In this document: in pieces, positions 52,870 to 61,718 of the stretch
How positions within the stretch are numbered: position 1 is the stretch's first letter
Layout of the letters: each line of letters starts with the position of its first letter
Assembly (NCBI GenBank): GCA_026393455.1
Contig: JAPLAE010000061.1
Span: forward strand, 1-64,000
Source: Actinomycetota bacterium
Lineage (GTDB): Bacteria; Actinomycetota; Acidimicrobiia; Acidimicrobiales; Acidimicrobilacustridaceae
DNA: 64,000 nucleotides
Direction of reading: 5' to 3'
Notes under the pieces: model-generated
Told to the model about the DNA's origin: nothing
Database searches by the model: none
The model's input: the letters and a program-made list of their open reading frames with translations, nothing else
Made by a program: the position numbers and the translations under genes

Positions 52870-53451
52870 GTGGCGAACATGGGTGGTGACTCGACTACGG
52901 TTCCGAAGATCCGGCGAATCGCGGTGTGCGATCTCGACGGGACGCTCGTCGACTCCGATGTCGCGTTGGCCGATGCCTTTCTTGCGCTGGGAGTTCAGCG
53001 TTCAGAGATCACCTATGGACATGTTCTGGCCGATGAGTGCCTGCGGTTGGGGATTTCGGTCGGGGAGTACCTCAACGTGTATGACCCTTCCAAGATCGCT
53101 CCGTTCCCAGGAGTAACAGAACTCGTCACTCATTTCGACCGATGGGCAATCTGTTCAAATAAGCACGCGGTTTCAGGCGCAGCGGAACTTGCTCGTTTCG
53201 GTTGGAGCCCCGAAGTGGCGTTATTTGCAGATTCGTTTATCGGCCCGAAAAGATTAGAGCCAGTACTTGACGCGCTTGGTCTGTCATCGAGTGATGTCGT
53301 GTTTCTCGGCGACACTGCTCACGATCGCCAGTGTGCACAGAGCGCCGGAGTCACGTTCGCTTTGGCAGGATGGAACCCTCGAGCACAGGCGAAACCAAAC
53401 GATGTGGTGCTCTCCCACCCAATCGAACTTCTCGAGTTGTTAACCGGTTGA
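52870..53451 (+). CDS. HAD-superfamily phosphatase
   Basis: A 193-residue HAD hydrolase of the phosphoglycolate-phosphatase-like group. Motif I is VCDLDGTLVDSD with the nucleophile Asp, motif II ICSNKHA, motif III Lys in GPKRLEP and motif IV FLGDTAHDRQCA. A small cap domain sits between motifs I and II. Start at GTG 52870 from promoter spacing; ATG at 52879 is possible. Confidence 0.88.
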   Translation: MANMGGDSTTVPKIRRIAVCDLDGTLVDSDVALADAFLALGVQRSEITYGHVLADECLRLGISVGEYLNVYDPSKIAPFPGVTELVTHFDRWAICSNKHAVSGAAELARFGWSPEVALFADSFIGPKRLEPVLDALGLSSSDVVFLGDTAHDRQCAQSAGVTFALAGWNPRAQAKPNDVVLSHPIELLELLTG

Positions 53452-53452
53452 T

Positions 53453-54913
53453 TCAGGCGGTTTCTTCGCCCTCGGAAGTCGGTTCTTCAACAGCAGCGTC
53501 AGTTTCACTCGACGCTGACTCCACGAGGTCTGAGGTCTCCGGTGTCGGAGCCTCTACTTCTTCGGCAAGAGGTTCGTCGGTTGTCTCGGTCGGATCAGCT
53601 TCGCTCGAAATCTCGGTGGCATCGGCAGCAGCTGGCGCTGCTACGTCAGTGAGCTTCGGCTTCGGCGGACGAGGCTTTGCTCCCGAACGCGACTTCGATG
53701 GCGCAGCGGCTTCGATTCCGAAGAGCGACGCGATCTGGGGGAGTCGAGCTGCGACCTTCTTGACTGCCGAAAGAAGTTCCGGTGAAGGCTCCACCGGGAT
53801 TCCGGCCGGCGTCACCTGCGTACGAACAGGCGAGAACGCCAATGCATCGAGAACCGTCGCATAACGATCCTGGCCAGTTTCTGGAGTGAGAGATGCAACA
53901 GTTGCTTCAGTGAGTTTGGCGGCAAGCTCTGCAGGAAGCGGAGAACCAGCCTTCGGCGGACGCGAACTCACACGCAGAGCACGGACTGCACGACCGCCGG
54001 CGAGGAGTTCGGTGATTTCGGTGAGCCATGCAGATTGCTCCGACTCCACACGTTGCGTCAGGCCGGCTTTCAACTTCTCGGCAAGTGCTCGGGAGTCATC
54101 GTCGCGGGCACCGGCATCGGCAGCCACGATGACCGAACGCAAATCGCGGAGGTCGAGTTCATCGATATCGGCGAACGCCGCTTCAGCTTTGTCGAGCCAT
54201 TCGGCAGAACGCAGAGCGGGCATCAGTTGCTCCGCAAGTTGCAGCAACGGCGCAGGACTGATTTCAGGTTTACCTTCGGCCTTATTGGTTTCGTTCTGCT
54301 TCTCGACTGCGAGGCGAACAGCCGGGATACCGCCCCTAAGAACCTGTTCAGCAATCGGCTTCTGTTCTGGTGCGAGTGCAGCGAGTGCAGCATTGCGGTG
54401 CGTGCGTCCCGCGCGGAGACGCTTTGCCTTCGGCTTCGGCTCTGGAGCAGGCGAAGTCGGACGGTTGGGATGTGAAGCGCGATTGCCGCTCTTGCGACGA
54501 GCGTCTTGTGAGCCTTCGCCTTCGCCTTCAACACGCGGCTTGCGATCACGCGGCGGACGTGAGTCTTTACGATCGCCATCGCCATCACGACGTGGTTTAC
54601 GATCGCCTCTATCACCACGTCCCTTCGGCGCAAGTTTCGTTGTTACGAGCGGTTCATCGTCACGACGTGGCGTTCCAACAATGACGATTCGTTCCGGCTC
54701 TTTGCGCGCACCCTTCGGCGCTAGCACCGAGATGATGTCAATGCCGTCCATCATAAAATCGGCATCGGCTCGGACCACATCGCCAACCTTGGCGCCGGCG
54801 AACAGCAGCGAACCGTTCAGTTCCCCTTTCGGCAACTTGGCCCCGGCAGCACGCCAGGTCCAGGTTCCGTCTTCTCGGGTACTTGTGAGTTCAACTTCGA
54901 TGCGGCGTGACAT
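53453..54913 (-). CDS. Hypothetical protein with OB-like N-terminus and basic RG/RD linker
   Basis: A 486-residue protein in parts. Residues 1-65 look like a small beta-barrel (KLPKGELNGSLLFAGAKVGDVVRADADF). Residues 85-170 are a charged, Arg/Asp/Gly-rich linker (GRGDRGDRKPRRDGDGD type), typical of RNA-binding disordered regions. Residues about 175-400 are helical (LAALAPEQKPIAEQVLRGG, LRDLRSVIVAADAGARDDDSR). The last 85 are acidic and disordered. An RNA- or ribosome-linked role is inference. A TAGCCT lies 9 nt before the ATG. Confidence 0.6.
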   Translation of the reverse strand: MSRRIEVELTSTREDGTWTWRAAGAKLPKGELNGSLLFAGAKVGDVVRADADFMMDGIDIISVLAPKGARKEPERIVIVGTPRRDDEPLVTTKLAPKGRGDRGDRKPRRDGDGDRKDSRPPRDRKPRVEGEGEGSQDARRKSGNRASHPNRPTSPAPEPKPKAKRLRAGRTHRNAALAALAPEQKPIAEQVLRGGIPAVRLAVEKQNETNKAEGKPEISPAPLLQLAEQLMPALRSAEWLDKAEAAFADIDELDLRDLRSVIVAADAGARDDDSRALAEKLKAGLTQRVESEQSAWLTEITELLAGGRAVRALRVSSRPPKAGSPLPAELAAKLTEATVASLTPETGQDRYATVLDALAFSPVRTQVTPAGIPVEPSPELLSAVKKVAARLPQIASLFGIEAAAPSKSRSGAKPRPPKPKLTDVAAPAAADATEISSEADPTETTDEPLAEEVEAPTPETSDLVESASSETDAAVEEPTSEGEETA

Positions 54914-54979
54914 AGGGAGAGAAGGCTAACGCTGAGCGTGTACGCAGAGCGAACGAGCGCATTCGAGGGTCCTCGCTGC

Positions 54980-54985
54980 TACGTT
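54980..54985 (+). promoter_or_regulatory. -10 box of histidine phosphatase gene
   Basis: TACGTT, 7 nt before the ATG at 54993. Confidence 0.5.
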
Positions 54986-54992
54986 CCCGCAC

Positions 54993-55691
54993 ATGGCTGA
55001 CGAAGAGGTCGAGTACGGACAACGCCCGTTTCAGGCGCCCCCTGGGGCCACCGAAGTTTTCCTTGTTCGCCACGGACAATCGGCCGCGTTCAAAGAGGGA
55101 GAACCGTTTACCCTCGTCGATGGGCAGGGAGATCCGCCCCTGACGGCGCACGGCCACTGGCAAGCCGCACAGGTCGGAGAGCGACTTCGTCATGTTGATC
55201 TCGCCGCCGTCTATGTGACAACGCTCCAGCGCACTGCGCAGACAGCAGCGCCGCTCCTTGTTGCTATCGGACTGACCGCCATCGTTGAACCCAACCTTCG
55301 AGAGATTCATCTGGGGGAGTGGGAGGGCGGCCTCTTCCGTAAGAAGGTGGCCGAGCGAGATCCGGCGTTCCTCGAGGTTGAACGCACTCAGGACTGGAGC
55401 GCCATTCCCGGCGCTGAATCGTTCGCAGAACTTCAAGCACGCGTCGCTGGGGCGATCACCCGGATCCATGCTGACCACCCCGGAGAACGGATTGTGGCGG
55501 TCAGTCACGGGGGAGCGATCGGGGCTGCTCTTGCCCATGCAACAAGTTCGAGACCGTTTGCCTTTGCCGCTACCGACAATGCGTCGATCGCCCACCTCAT
55601 CGTGCTTGGCGATCGGTGGATCCTTCGCCGGTACAACGACACTGGACATCTTGGCGGCGAGCTGTCGGCGGTCGCGGAAGGACTCACCTAA
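54993..55691 (+). CDS. Histidine-phosphatase (phosphoglycerate-mutase-like) protein
   Basis: A 232-residue member of the histidine phosphatase family. FLVRHGQSAAF has the catalytic His and Arg, EIHLGEWEGG has the acid/base Glu, and AVSHGGAIG the second His. More likely a phosphatase than cofactor-dependent glycolytic mutase, as the mutase-specific substrate segments are not evident. Convergent with the zinc-motif gene. Confidence 0.86.
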   Translation: MADEEVEYGQRPFQAPPGATEVFLVRHGQSAAFKEGEPFTLVDGQGDPPLTAHGHWQAAQVGERLRHVDLAAVYVTTLQRTAQTAAPLLVAIGLTAIVEPNLREIHLGEWEGGLFRKKVAERDPAFLEVERTQDWSAIPGAESFAELQARVAGAITRIHADHPGERIVAVSHGGAIGAALAHATSSRPFAFAATDNASIAHLIVLGDRWILRRYNDTGHLGGELSAVAEGLT

Positions 55692-55789
55692 GTCGAAGTC
55701 CTGATTACCATTTGCCTGCTTGGTTGCCGATAATCCTCGTTATGTAAAGTGAGTGGATACTACGACCACAGGCGTGAACCGTTTGCGAA

Positions 55790-56173
55790 TCAGACAATGG
55801 TTGCCATTCGAGGCTCAAGCCTCGCGGCAACCAGCGGTTCAGCATTCTCCATGAGCCATGTCAACGCCTCTGAGAGGTCCTGCGCCGTGGATGATGCGGC
55901 AAGGTCCCGATTCACATCTTCAACCGCGGCCTGGAGGCAATAGAGCAATCCTTGGAGTTCCTCGATCGCCGATCGATCGACAATCACATCCTCGTCGTCG
56001 AGTCCATGGCTCTTGGCCAATTTCCTCGCCATATAGGACTGCTGACGACAACCAGCTCGGCAAAACGAGCGAGGCCGACCCGGACCTTCACGAGGTTCAA
56101 CGGGTCGACCGCACCACCGACATCTATTGGTCGGTTTTGCTCGGCCACTCTCACCCATCGTTAATTTCGTCAC
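55790..56173 (-). CDS. Zinc-motif hypothetical protein
   Basis: A 127-residue protein. CRWCGRPVEPREGPGRPRSFC and CRAGCRQQSY (split across about residues 18-46) form a CxxC...CxxxC zinc-finger with a typical actinobacterial 'PRSFC..ACRQ' pattern; the rest is helical and acidic. GTG 56173 is chosen because TAATAT lies exactly 6 nt upstream; an ATG at 56158 is the alternative. Its promoter and start lie within a 34-bp palindrome. Possibly autoregulated DNA-binding protein; this is inference. Confidence 0.65.
   Translation of the reverse strand: MTKLTMGESGRAKPTNRCRWCGRPVEPREGPGRPRSFCRAGCRQQSYMARKLAKSHGLDDEDVIVDRSAIEELQGLLYCLQAAVEDVNRDLAASSTAQDLSEALTWLMENAEPLVAARLEPRMATIV
55799..55832. repeat. 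Compound hairpin at the 3' end of the zinc-motif gene
   Basis: Outer arms GGTTGCC/GGCAACC and inner arms CGAGGCT/AGCCTCG around a CA loop, with a small internal bulge. It lies over the last codons of the minus gene and beyond the convergent phosphatase stop. It may help end either transcript, but no U-tract is present. Confidence 0.4.
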
Positions 56174-56190
56174 GTGACGATATTAACGAT
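56157..56190. promoter_or_regulatory. 34-bp near-perfect palindrome, probable operator
   Basis: 17-bp half-sites with one mismatched pair, sharing the core TTTCGTCACGTGACGA with the site at 52837. It covers the start codon and the -10 box of the zinc-motif gene and fills the 19-nt gap before the next gene's stop. Confidence 0.75.
56180..56185 (-). promoter_or_regulatory. -10 box of zinc-motif gene
   Basis: TAATAT on the minus strand, 6 nt before the GTG at 56173 and inside the palindrome. Confidence 0.6.
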
Positions 56191-56192
56191 TC

Positions 56193-57362
56193 TCAGCCTG
56201 TAAAGGTGGGAACTACTGGCGGCGCATCTGGCGCGGGCACTGCAGGGAGAACCGGAAACGGGAAGGCGGTGAGCGTCAACCCCCAAAGACCTTGGTAGGT
56301 CGCCAACAAACTCGGAATCCCTGGTTGCCACGAGGCATAGATCGATCCGAAGTCGGCTCCCGGCGTCGTGATCTGCCATGAGGACAGAATCGCAAATGGA
56401 GACGAACCATTCACCGCCCATGCTCCCCCGGTGGGCGACTGGCCAGATGCGAGTAGGGCTTGAATAACCAGAGCCGTCGAGTTGGGGTCGGGGTCTCCCC
56501 CGGTGAACCACGGAAACCCTGCGGCTTGTGGTCCGGATGTGGTCTGCGCTGCGTGCAGGAACGTCAGCGCGCTAGGTATCGCTGCCGTTTGACCTGCAGC
56601 TTTCAGCGCTTGAACAGCGAAGGCCGTGGAGTTTGTGTCGGCCCCGACATAGTTCAAGGAATCGGGAGCGTCGCAATCGTTAAGAGCGTTGCCGGTGTTC
56701 GCGCGAAATGCTTGCCATCCGCCCAGGGCGCCGGTCGGATTCGTTCCGCCGATGCACTGTTGACCAGCAATCCATTGCACCGCCGCAGAAGGCGGAGTGA
56801 TTCCTGACGCAAGCAACGCCATCACGACGAACGATTGGTCCTGCACTGCCGAATACGGTTCCTGGTAGCCGTAGAAACCGAAAACAGAAACGCCATAAAG
56901 CGCCTGTACACGAGTCAGAAGATTTGTTGCGGGGCTGCCGAAGGACGTCGGGTCTCCCCCGACAGTGCGAACCAACAGAATTAATTCACCCAAGCGCTCA
57001 GGTAAATCAGAGCCAACGGGAGCGACCGTTGATCCGCTGCCATCGTTGACGACCCAGTCATCGACATGCAGCGCGATGTAGCCCATCGCTCGCTCCAGAG
57101 CATCTCGATGCTGACCAGACGCAGCGAGACCGTTGGCGACGTACATCGTTTGCGTGGTTGTTGAGAAAGTCTCTCCCGGCACGTTCACTGCACCATCAGG
57201 GCCGACCTGAGCCGCCAACCAATCGGATGTGCGAGTCGAATCTGTAGTGGTCACTGCAGAGACTTGGAACACGGGTCCCGCTAGGTATGCGAGCGAGGCA
57301 ACGAGCAGCACAACCGTTCCGCGACGGAAGAGCTTCATTGCACGAGTGAACTGTTTGATCAT
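56193..57362 (-). CDS. Secreted alpha/alpha-toroid repeat protein under a B12 riboswitch
   Basis: A 389-residue exported protein. A signal peptide follows the ATG at 57362 (MIKQFTRAMKLFRRGTVVLL, then a hydrophobic run to VSA). The body is built of helical-toroid repeats of prenyltransferase/terpene-cyclase type: QDQSFVVMALLASG, NSTAFAVQALKAAGQ and NSTALVIQALLASGQ each start a repeat. This is also the fold of intrinsic factor and transcobalamin. A Pro-rich end has no sorting motif. AAGGA just before the ATG sets the start; earlier in-frame starts fall in or near the riboswitch. Corrinoid binding is inferred from the riboswitch. Confidence 0.75.
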   Translation of the reverse strand: MIKQFTRAMKLFRRGTVVLLVASLAYLAGPVFQVSAVTTTDSTRTSDWLAAQVGPDGAVNVPGETFSTTTQTMYVANGLAASGQHRDALERAMGYIALHVDDWVVNDGSGSTVAPVGSDLPERLGELILLVRTVGGDPTSFGSPATNLLTRVQALYGVSVFGFYGYQEPYSAVQDQSFVVMALLASGITPPSAAVQWIAGQQCIGGTNPTGALGGWQAFRANTGNALNDCDAPDSLNYVGADTNSTAFAVQALKAAGQTAAIPSALTFLHAAQTTSGPQAAGFPWFTGGDPDPNSTALVIQALLASGQSPTGGAWAVNGSSPFAILSSWQITTPGADFGSIYASWQPGIPSLLATYQGLWGLTLTAFPFPVLPAVPAPDAPPVVPTFTG

Positions 57363-57439
57363 GTTGTCCTTAGGTTGGACCGACATTTCATCGGTGCCGA
57401 CCCTGGACGAACGCCAAATCGCGAACAACTCCGGGACTC

Positions 57440-57615
57440 GACACCGCATTCCACGACGGTGAGGTGAGTCTCGCTGCCCTGTTCGGTGATCCGACTCGGT
57501 CTGTCCCGGAAAGGCGACACACCACACGGTTGCGGGACAGCGCCGGAATCTCACCGGACTTCCCCTCACACGGCAGCTACTTCTTGTGGCGTCAGACAAG
57601 CACCATTCGTTCTGC
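57440..57615 (-). promoter_or_regulatory. Cobalamin (B12) riboswitch
   Basis: On the minus strand, GGGAAGTCCGGTG (plus 57552-57564), the partner TTCCGG, and CTGTCCCGCAACCGT (plus 57526-57540) reproduce the conserved cobalamin aptamer core, in the CAACCG form of the B12 box seen in many Actinobacteria. It lies in the 338-nt gap upstream of the secreted toroid protein. The ends are approximate. Such riboswitches usually shut off expression when B12 is plentiful. Confidence 0.85.
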
Positions 57616-57700
57616 GAGTCAAGGACTGCACGCAAACGCATGTCAGACATAGGATCGATTCACAACCAAGGGTGACTCCCGTACTGAATGGAGAGCTGCG

Positions 57701-58507
57701 ATGACTGCAAGCCTCGATCCTGACAATTTTGGCGTCGTGCGCGGTGCATCGAAGCCAATCCCCTACGACATTCCTGTCTTCGCCACGCTCGAGGAAGAAC
57801 GTCAACACCGCAAGGAACGACTCGCTGCTGCATTCCGCCTCTTCGGAAAATTTGGGTTTGGCGAAGGCGTCGCCGGTCACATCACTGTTCGCGATCCAGA
57901 GCATCACGATTGCTTCTGGTTGAACCCAATCGGGATGGACTTCCGCCTCATCAGCGTTTCCGACCTGATCCTCGTCGACCACGAGGGCAACATTCTTCAC
58001 GGCGACTACGCAATCAATCAGGCGGCCTTCGCTATCCACTCTCAGATCCACGCCGCTCGGCCCGATGTCATCGCCGCCGCTCACACACACTCCATCTACG
58101 GCAAAGCATTTTCCACCTTGGGCCAATTGCTCGATCCGCTGACACAAGATGCGTGTGCCTTCTATGGCGACCATGTTCTTTTCGACGACTACACCGGTGT
58201 CGTTCTTGATTCCAGCGAAGGTCGCCGCATTGCCGAAGGTCTGGGCATGAAGAAGGCGGCAATTCTTCGCAACCACGGGCTTCTTACCGTGGGCCATTCC
58301 GTCGACGAGGCCGCCTGGTGGTACATCACAATGGAACGCAGCTGCCAAGCACAATTGCTTGCTATGGCTGCGGGCACGCCGATCTTGATCGATGACGAAT
58401 GCGCGGCGATGACCCATGACCAGGTAGGACTTCCGTTCGCCGGTTGGTTCTCTTTCCAACCGCTCCATGCCACGATCGTGCGCGAACAACCGGATCTTTT
58501 CGACTAA
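57701..58507 (+). CDS. Class II aldolase/adducin-family protein
   Basis: A 268-residue protein of the L-fuculose-phosphate-aldolase/adducin family. Zinc ligands are in AAAHTHSIYG (His-x-His) and RNHGLLTVG; the N-terminal GEGVAGHITVRDPE is typical. The family includes aldolases and epimerases; the substrate is not clear. GGAGAG precedes the ATG. It stands between two riboswitches, diverging from the B12 gene. Confidence 0.85.
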   Translation: MTASLDPDNFGVVRGASKPIPYDIPVFATLEEERQHRKERLAAAFRLFGKFGFGEGVAGHITVRDPEHHDCFWLNPIGMDFRLISVSDLILVDHEGNILHGDYAINQAAFAIHSQIHAARPDVIAAAHTHSIYGKAFSTLGQLLDPLTQDACAFYGDHVLFDDYTGVVLDSSEGRRIAEGLGMKKAAILRNHGLLTVGHSVDEAAWWYITMERSCQAQLLAMAAGTPILIDDECAAMTHDQVGLPFAGWFSFQPLHATIVREQPDLFD

Positions 58508-58540
58508 GTTCCATTACACAATTGACGCTGATCACCGCAT

Positions 58541-58778
58541 GCGGGAGAGATCACTCGAGACCCTGATGGGGAGCTTCTAACGGGGCTACTTAGACGGAAT
58601 CGAATGGCGCCGAAGGAGCAACCCCCCGGGAAACTCTCAGGCTCATGTACCGCACGCGTAGGCAACTCTGGAGAGCAGTCATCGCTTCTGCGAATGACTC
58701 ACCGACGGGGAAAGTTGAAACCAACGGGAGTTTTCCGGCGGTTGACACGAAACTCTCAGGTACCACAACAGAGCGGGG
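58541..58778 (+). promoter_or_regulatory. Tandem glycine riboswitch upstream of gcvP
   Basis: Two gcvT-type aptamers in the 313-nt gap before gcvP. Aptamer 1 (about 58541-58657) has GCGGGAGAG, CGCCGAAGGAGCAA and GAAACTCTCAGG; aptamer 2 (about 58663-58778) has CTGGAGAGC, CACCGACGGGGAAAG and a second GAAACTCTCAGG. Glycine usually switches the downstream cleavage gene on. Confidence 0.92.
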
Positions 58779-58820
58779 TCCCGACTAGTGCGCTTACGCG
58801 CCACAACCATCGAGGCCGCC

Positions 58821-61718
58821 ATGACCGATCCCCGTCCGTCCTTAGAGCAGTTGATTGCATCAGACCAATTTGTTGGTCGGCATATCGGACCGTCTGACGA
58901 TGACATTGCCAAGATGCTCGCGGTTGTTGGCCAACCCACGCTTGCGGCGCTGATCGATTCGGTCGTACCGCCATCGATCCGATCAACCGCTCCCCTCGCC
59001 GTTCCTGAAGCAATCGATGAAGCAACCATGCTTTCGCGGCTGAACGCGATCGCAGAATCGAACGTGGTTCGCACGTCACTCATTGGCTGCGGATGGTACG
59101 GCTGCGTCACTCCCCCGGTGCTGCGGCGCAATGTGCTCGAGAACCCTGCCTGGTACACCGCCTATACGCCGTACCAACCGGAAATCTCTCAGGGTCGCCT
59201 CGAGGCCCTGCTCATGTACCAGACCATGGTGTGTGATCTCACGGGCATGGACATCGCCAACGCTTCAATGCTCGACGAATCCACCGCGGCAGCAGAAGCG
59301 ATGACACTGCTTTACCGGTCGAACGGTAAACGCGGCGATCGGTTCCTCATTGATCGCGACACACATCCGCAAACGGTGTCCGTCATCCAGACCCGGGCCG
59401 AGCCGCTCGGTTTCATCATCGAACTCGTCGATCCCGACGCACCAATCGCCGATGATGTTTTTGGTGTCCTTCTTTCACATCCAGGTTCTTCGGGTGCGAT
59501 CCGAAACCTCGCTCCTGCCATTGATGCTGCGCACATCGCAGGCGCACTCGTCGCCGTCACTACAGATCTGCTTGCGTGCTGTCTCATCACTCCCCCAGGG
59601 GAACTCGGAGCCGATGTTGTTGTTGGGTCATCGCAACGATTCGGGATCCCGCTTGGTTTTGGTGGTCCAAGTGCAGGTTTCCTCGCCACTCGCGACGAGC
59701 ACCGTCGCGTTCTTCCTGGTCGTTTAGTCGGCGTCTCTATCGACGCCGCTGGTCGACCTGCATACCGCCTTGCGTTGCAAACGCGAGAGCAGCACATCCG
59801 ACGCGAGAAGGCCACGTCGAATATTTGCACCGCTCAGGTTTTGTTAGCGGTACTGGCGGCGCTCTATGCGGCATGGCATGGTCCAGATGGGCTCAAGCGC
59901 ATTGCCACTCGCGTCAATCGTCTGACGTCTGTTGTAGCTACCGGTCTGCGAGAACTCGGTTTCGAACTTGTGAACCAGACCTTTTTCGACACGCTCACAG
60001 TAAAGGTGCCGTCAGGATCGGACGATCTCATCACCACCACTCGCGCCGCGGGGATCGAGATTCGACGAGTCGATGCCGACACGGTGTCGTTCTCAATTGA
60101 CGAGACCACCACCCCAGTCATCGTTGCAACACTTCTCGCGTGTTTCGGAGCAGTTGACGTTTCGATTGCCGGCATCGACGAGCGCTCGGGATCCTCGATC
60201 CCCGATTTCGCCCTCCGCTCGAGTACGTATCTTGATCATCCGAATTTCACGAGCCACCACAGCGAAACGGAAATGGTTCGTTATCTTCGACGACTCGCCG
60301 ACGTTGATCTTGCGCTTGATCGTTCGATGATTCCCTTGGGTTCGTGCACGATGAAATTGAACTCTGCAGCAGAGATGGAACCGATCACCTGGCCACAATT
60401 CGCCAACGTTCATCCGTACGTCGACCCCTCTGATGCGCAGGGGTACCGCACGATCATCACCGACCTTGAGCGCTGGCTCTCCGATATTACCGGCTATGAC
60501 GCGGTTTCGCTTCAGCCCAACGCCGGATCGCAGGGTGAATTCGCCGGCCTCCTCGCCATTCGCGCGTGGCATCTCGGCAATGGCGATTCAAATCGCGATG
60601 TTTGCCTGATCCCTGAATCTGCTCACGGCACGAATGCAGCAAGCGCATCCATGGTCGGCATGCGCGTCATCGTGATTGCATGTGACGAGAACGGCAACGT
60701 TGATGTCGATGATCTGCGGACCAAAATCGCAGAGTATGCAAACGACCTTGCCGCGTTGATGATCACCTACCCATCTACGCATGGCGTGTTCGAAGAGGCA
60801 ATCGGCGACATTTGTGCCGCTGTCCACGATGCCGGCGGACAGGTGTATCTCGACGGCGCAAATCTCAATGCGCTTGTCGGTGTTGCTCGACCCGGACACT
60901 TCGGTGCCGACGTCAGCCACCTGAACCTTCACAAAACATTTTGCATCCCTCACGGTGGTGGTGGTCCAGGAGTCGGACCAGTTGCGGTCCGCGCACACCT
61001 TGCCCCCTACTTGCCTGGTCACCCGGTCATACCGAGCGCCGGCCCTGTGCGTGACTCTTCAGTGAAAGGTCCCCTCGTCGGTGCAGTGTCATCAGCTCCC
61101 TATGGTTCAGCGAATATCTTGACCATTCCGTGGGCGTACATCTCGATGATGGGTCCGGCTGGTCTGGAACGCGCGACACACGTTGCCATCCTCAACGCCA
61201 ACTACGTTGCCCGCCGCCTGCAACATGCATATCCGGTTCTTTACACCGGACGCGACGATCTGGTTGCTCACGAATGCATTCTCGATCTTCGCCCGATCAC
61301 GAAAGAAACAGGCGTCACCGTCGACGATGTCGCAAAACGACTCATCGACTACGGATTCCACGCACCAACAATGTCGTTTCCTGTTGCCGGGACACTCATG
61401 GTGGAAAGCACCGAAAGCGAAAACCTTGCCGAGCTCGACCGCTTCTGCGACGCAATGCTCGCGATCCGTTCCGAGATCGATCGAGTTGCATCGGGAGAAT
61501 GGCCAGCCGAAGACAATCCTCTCCATAACGCCCCACACACAGCGGCTGATCTCACTGCTGGCTCTTGGACACATCCGTACACAAGGGAGTGCGCCGGTTG
61601 GCCCAATGGTCACGTCGCCGCTCGTTACTGGCCGCCCGTCAGTCGCATCGACGGCGCGCACGGCGACCGCAATCTGGTGTGCTCATGCCCGCCGATCGAA
61701 GCGTTCGCAGAAAACTAA
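58821..61718 (+). CDS. gcvP: Glycine dehydrogenase (decarboxylating), P-protein
   Basis: A 965-residue single-chain P-protein of the glycine cleavage system, decarboxylating glycine and passing the aminomethyl group to H-protein. The PLP Lys is K705 in [35 protein letters not shown] opens the protein and both halves of the duplicated fold are present. ATG 58821 has GAGG 5 nt upstream; GTG 58788 is possible. GcvH is not in the window. Confidence 0.95.
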   Translation: MTDPRPSLEQLIASDQFVGRHIGPSDDDIAKMLAVVGQPTLAALIDSVVPPSIRSTAPLAVPEAIDEATMLSRLNAIAESNVVRTSLIGCGWYGCVTPPVLRRNVLENPAWYTAYTPYQPEISQGRLEALLMYQTMVCDLTGMDIANASMLDESTAAAEAMTLLYRSNGKRGDRFLIDRDTHPQTVSVIQTRAEPLGFIIELVDPDAPIADDVFGVLLSHPGSSGAIRNLAPAIDAAHIAGALVAVTTDLLACCLITPPGELGADVVVGSSQRFGIPLGFGGPSAGFLATRDEHRRVLPGRLVGVSIDAAGRPAYRLALQTREQHIRREKATSNICTAQVLLAVLAALYAAWHGPDGLKRIATRVNRLTSVVATGLRELGFELVNQTFFDTLTVKVPSGSDDLITTTRAAGIEIRRVDADTVSFSIDETTTPVIVATLLACFGAVDVSIAGIDERSGSSIPDFALRSSTYLDHPNFTSHHSETEMVRYLRRLADVDLALDRSMIPLGSCTMKLNSAAEMEPITWPQFANVHPYVDPSDAQGYRTIITDLERWLSDITGYDAVSLQPNAGSQGEFAGLLAIRAWHLGNGDSNRDVCLIPESAHGTNAASASMVGMRVIVIACDENGNVDVDDLRTKIAEYANDLAALMITYPSTHGVFEEAIGDICAAVHDAGGQVYLDGANLNALVGVARPGHFGADVSHLNLHKTFCIPHGGGGPGVGPVAVRAHLAPYLPGHPVIPSAGPVRDSSVKGPLVGAVSSAPYGSANILTIPWAYISMMGPAGLERATHVAILNANYVARRLQHAYPVLYTGRDDLVAHECILDLRPITKETGVTVDDVAKRLIDYGFHAPTMSFPVAGTLMVESTESENLAELDRFCDAMLAIRSEIDRVASGEWPAEDNPLHNAPHTAADLTAGSWTHPYTRECAGWPNGHVAARYWPPVSRIDGAHGDRNLVCSCPPIEAFAEN

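Noticed and set aside
55799-55832. Compound hairpin as a strong rho-independent terminator
   Set aside because: It lies partly in coding sequence and has no U-tract on either strand, so it is listed only as a repeat.
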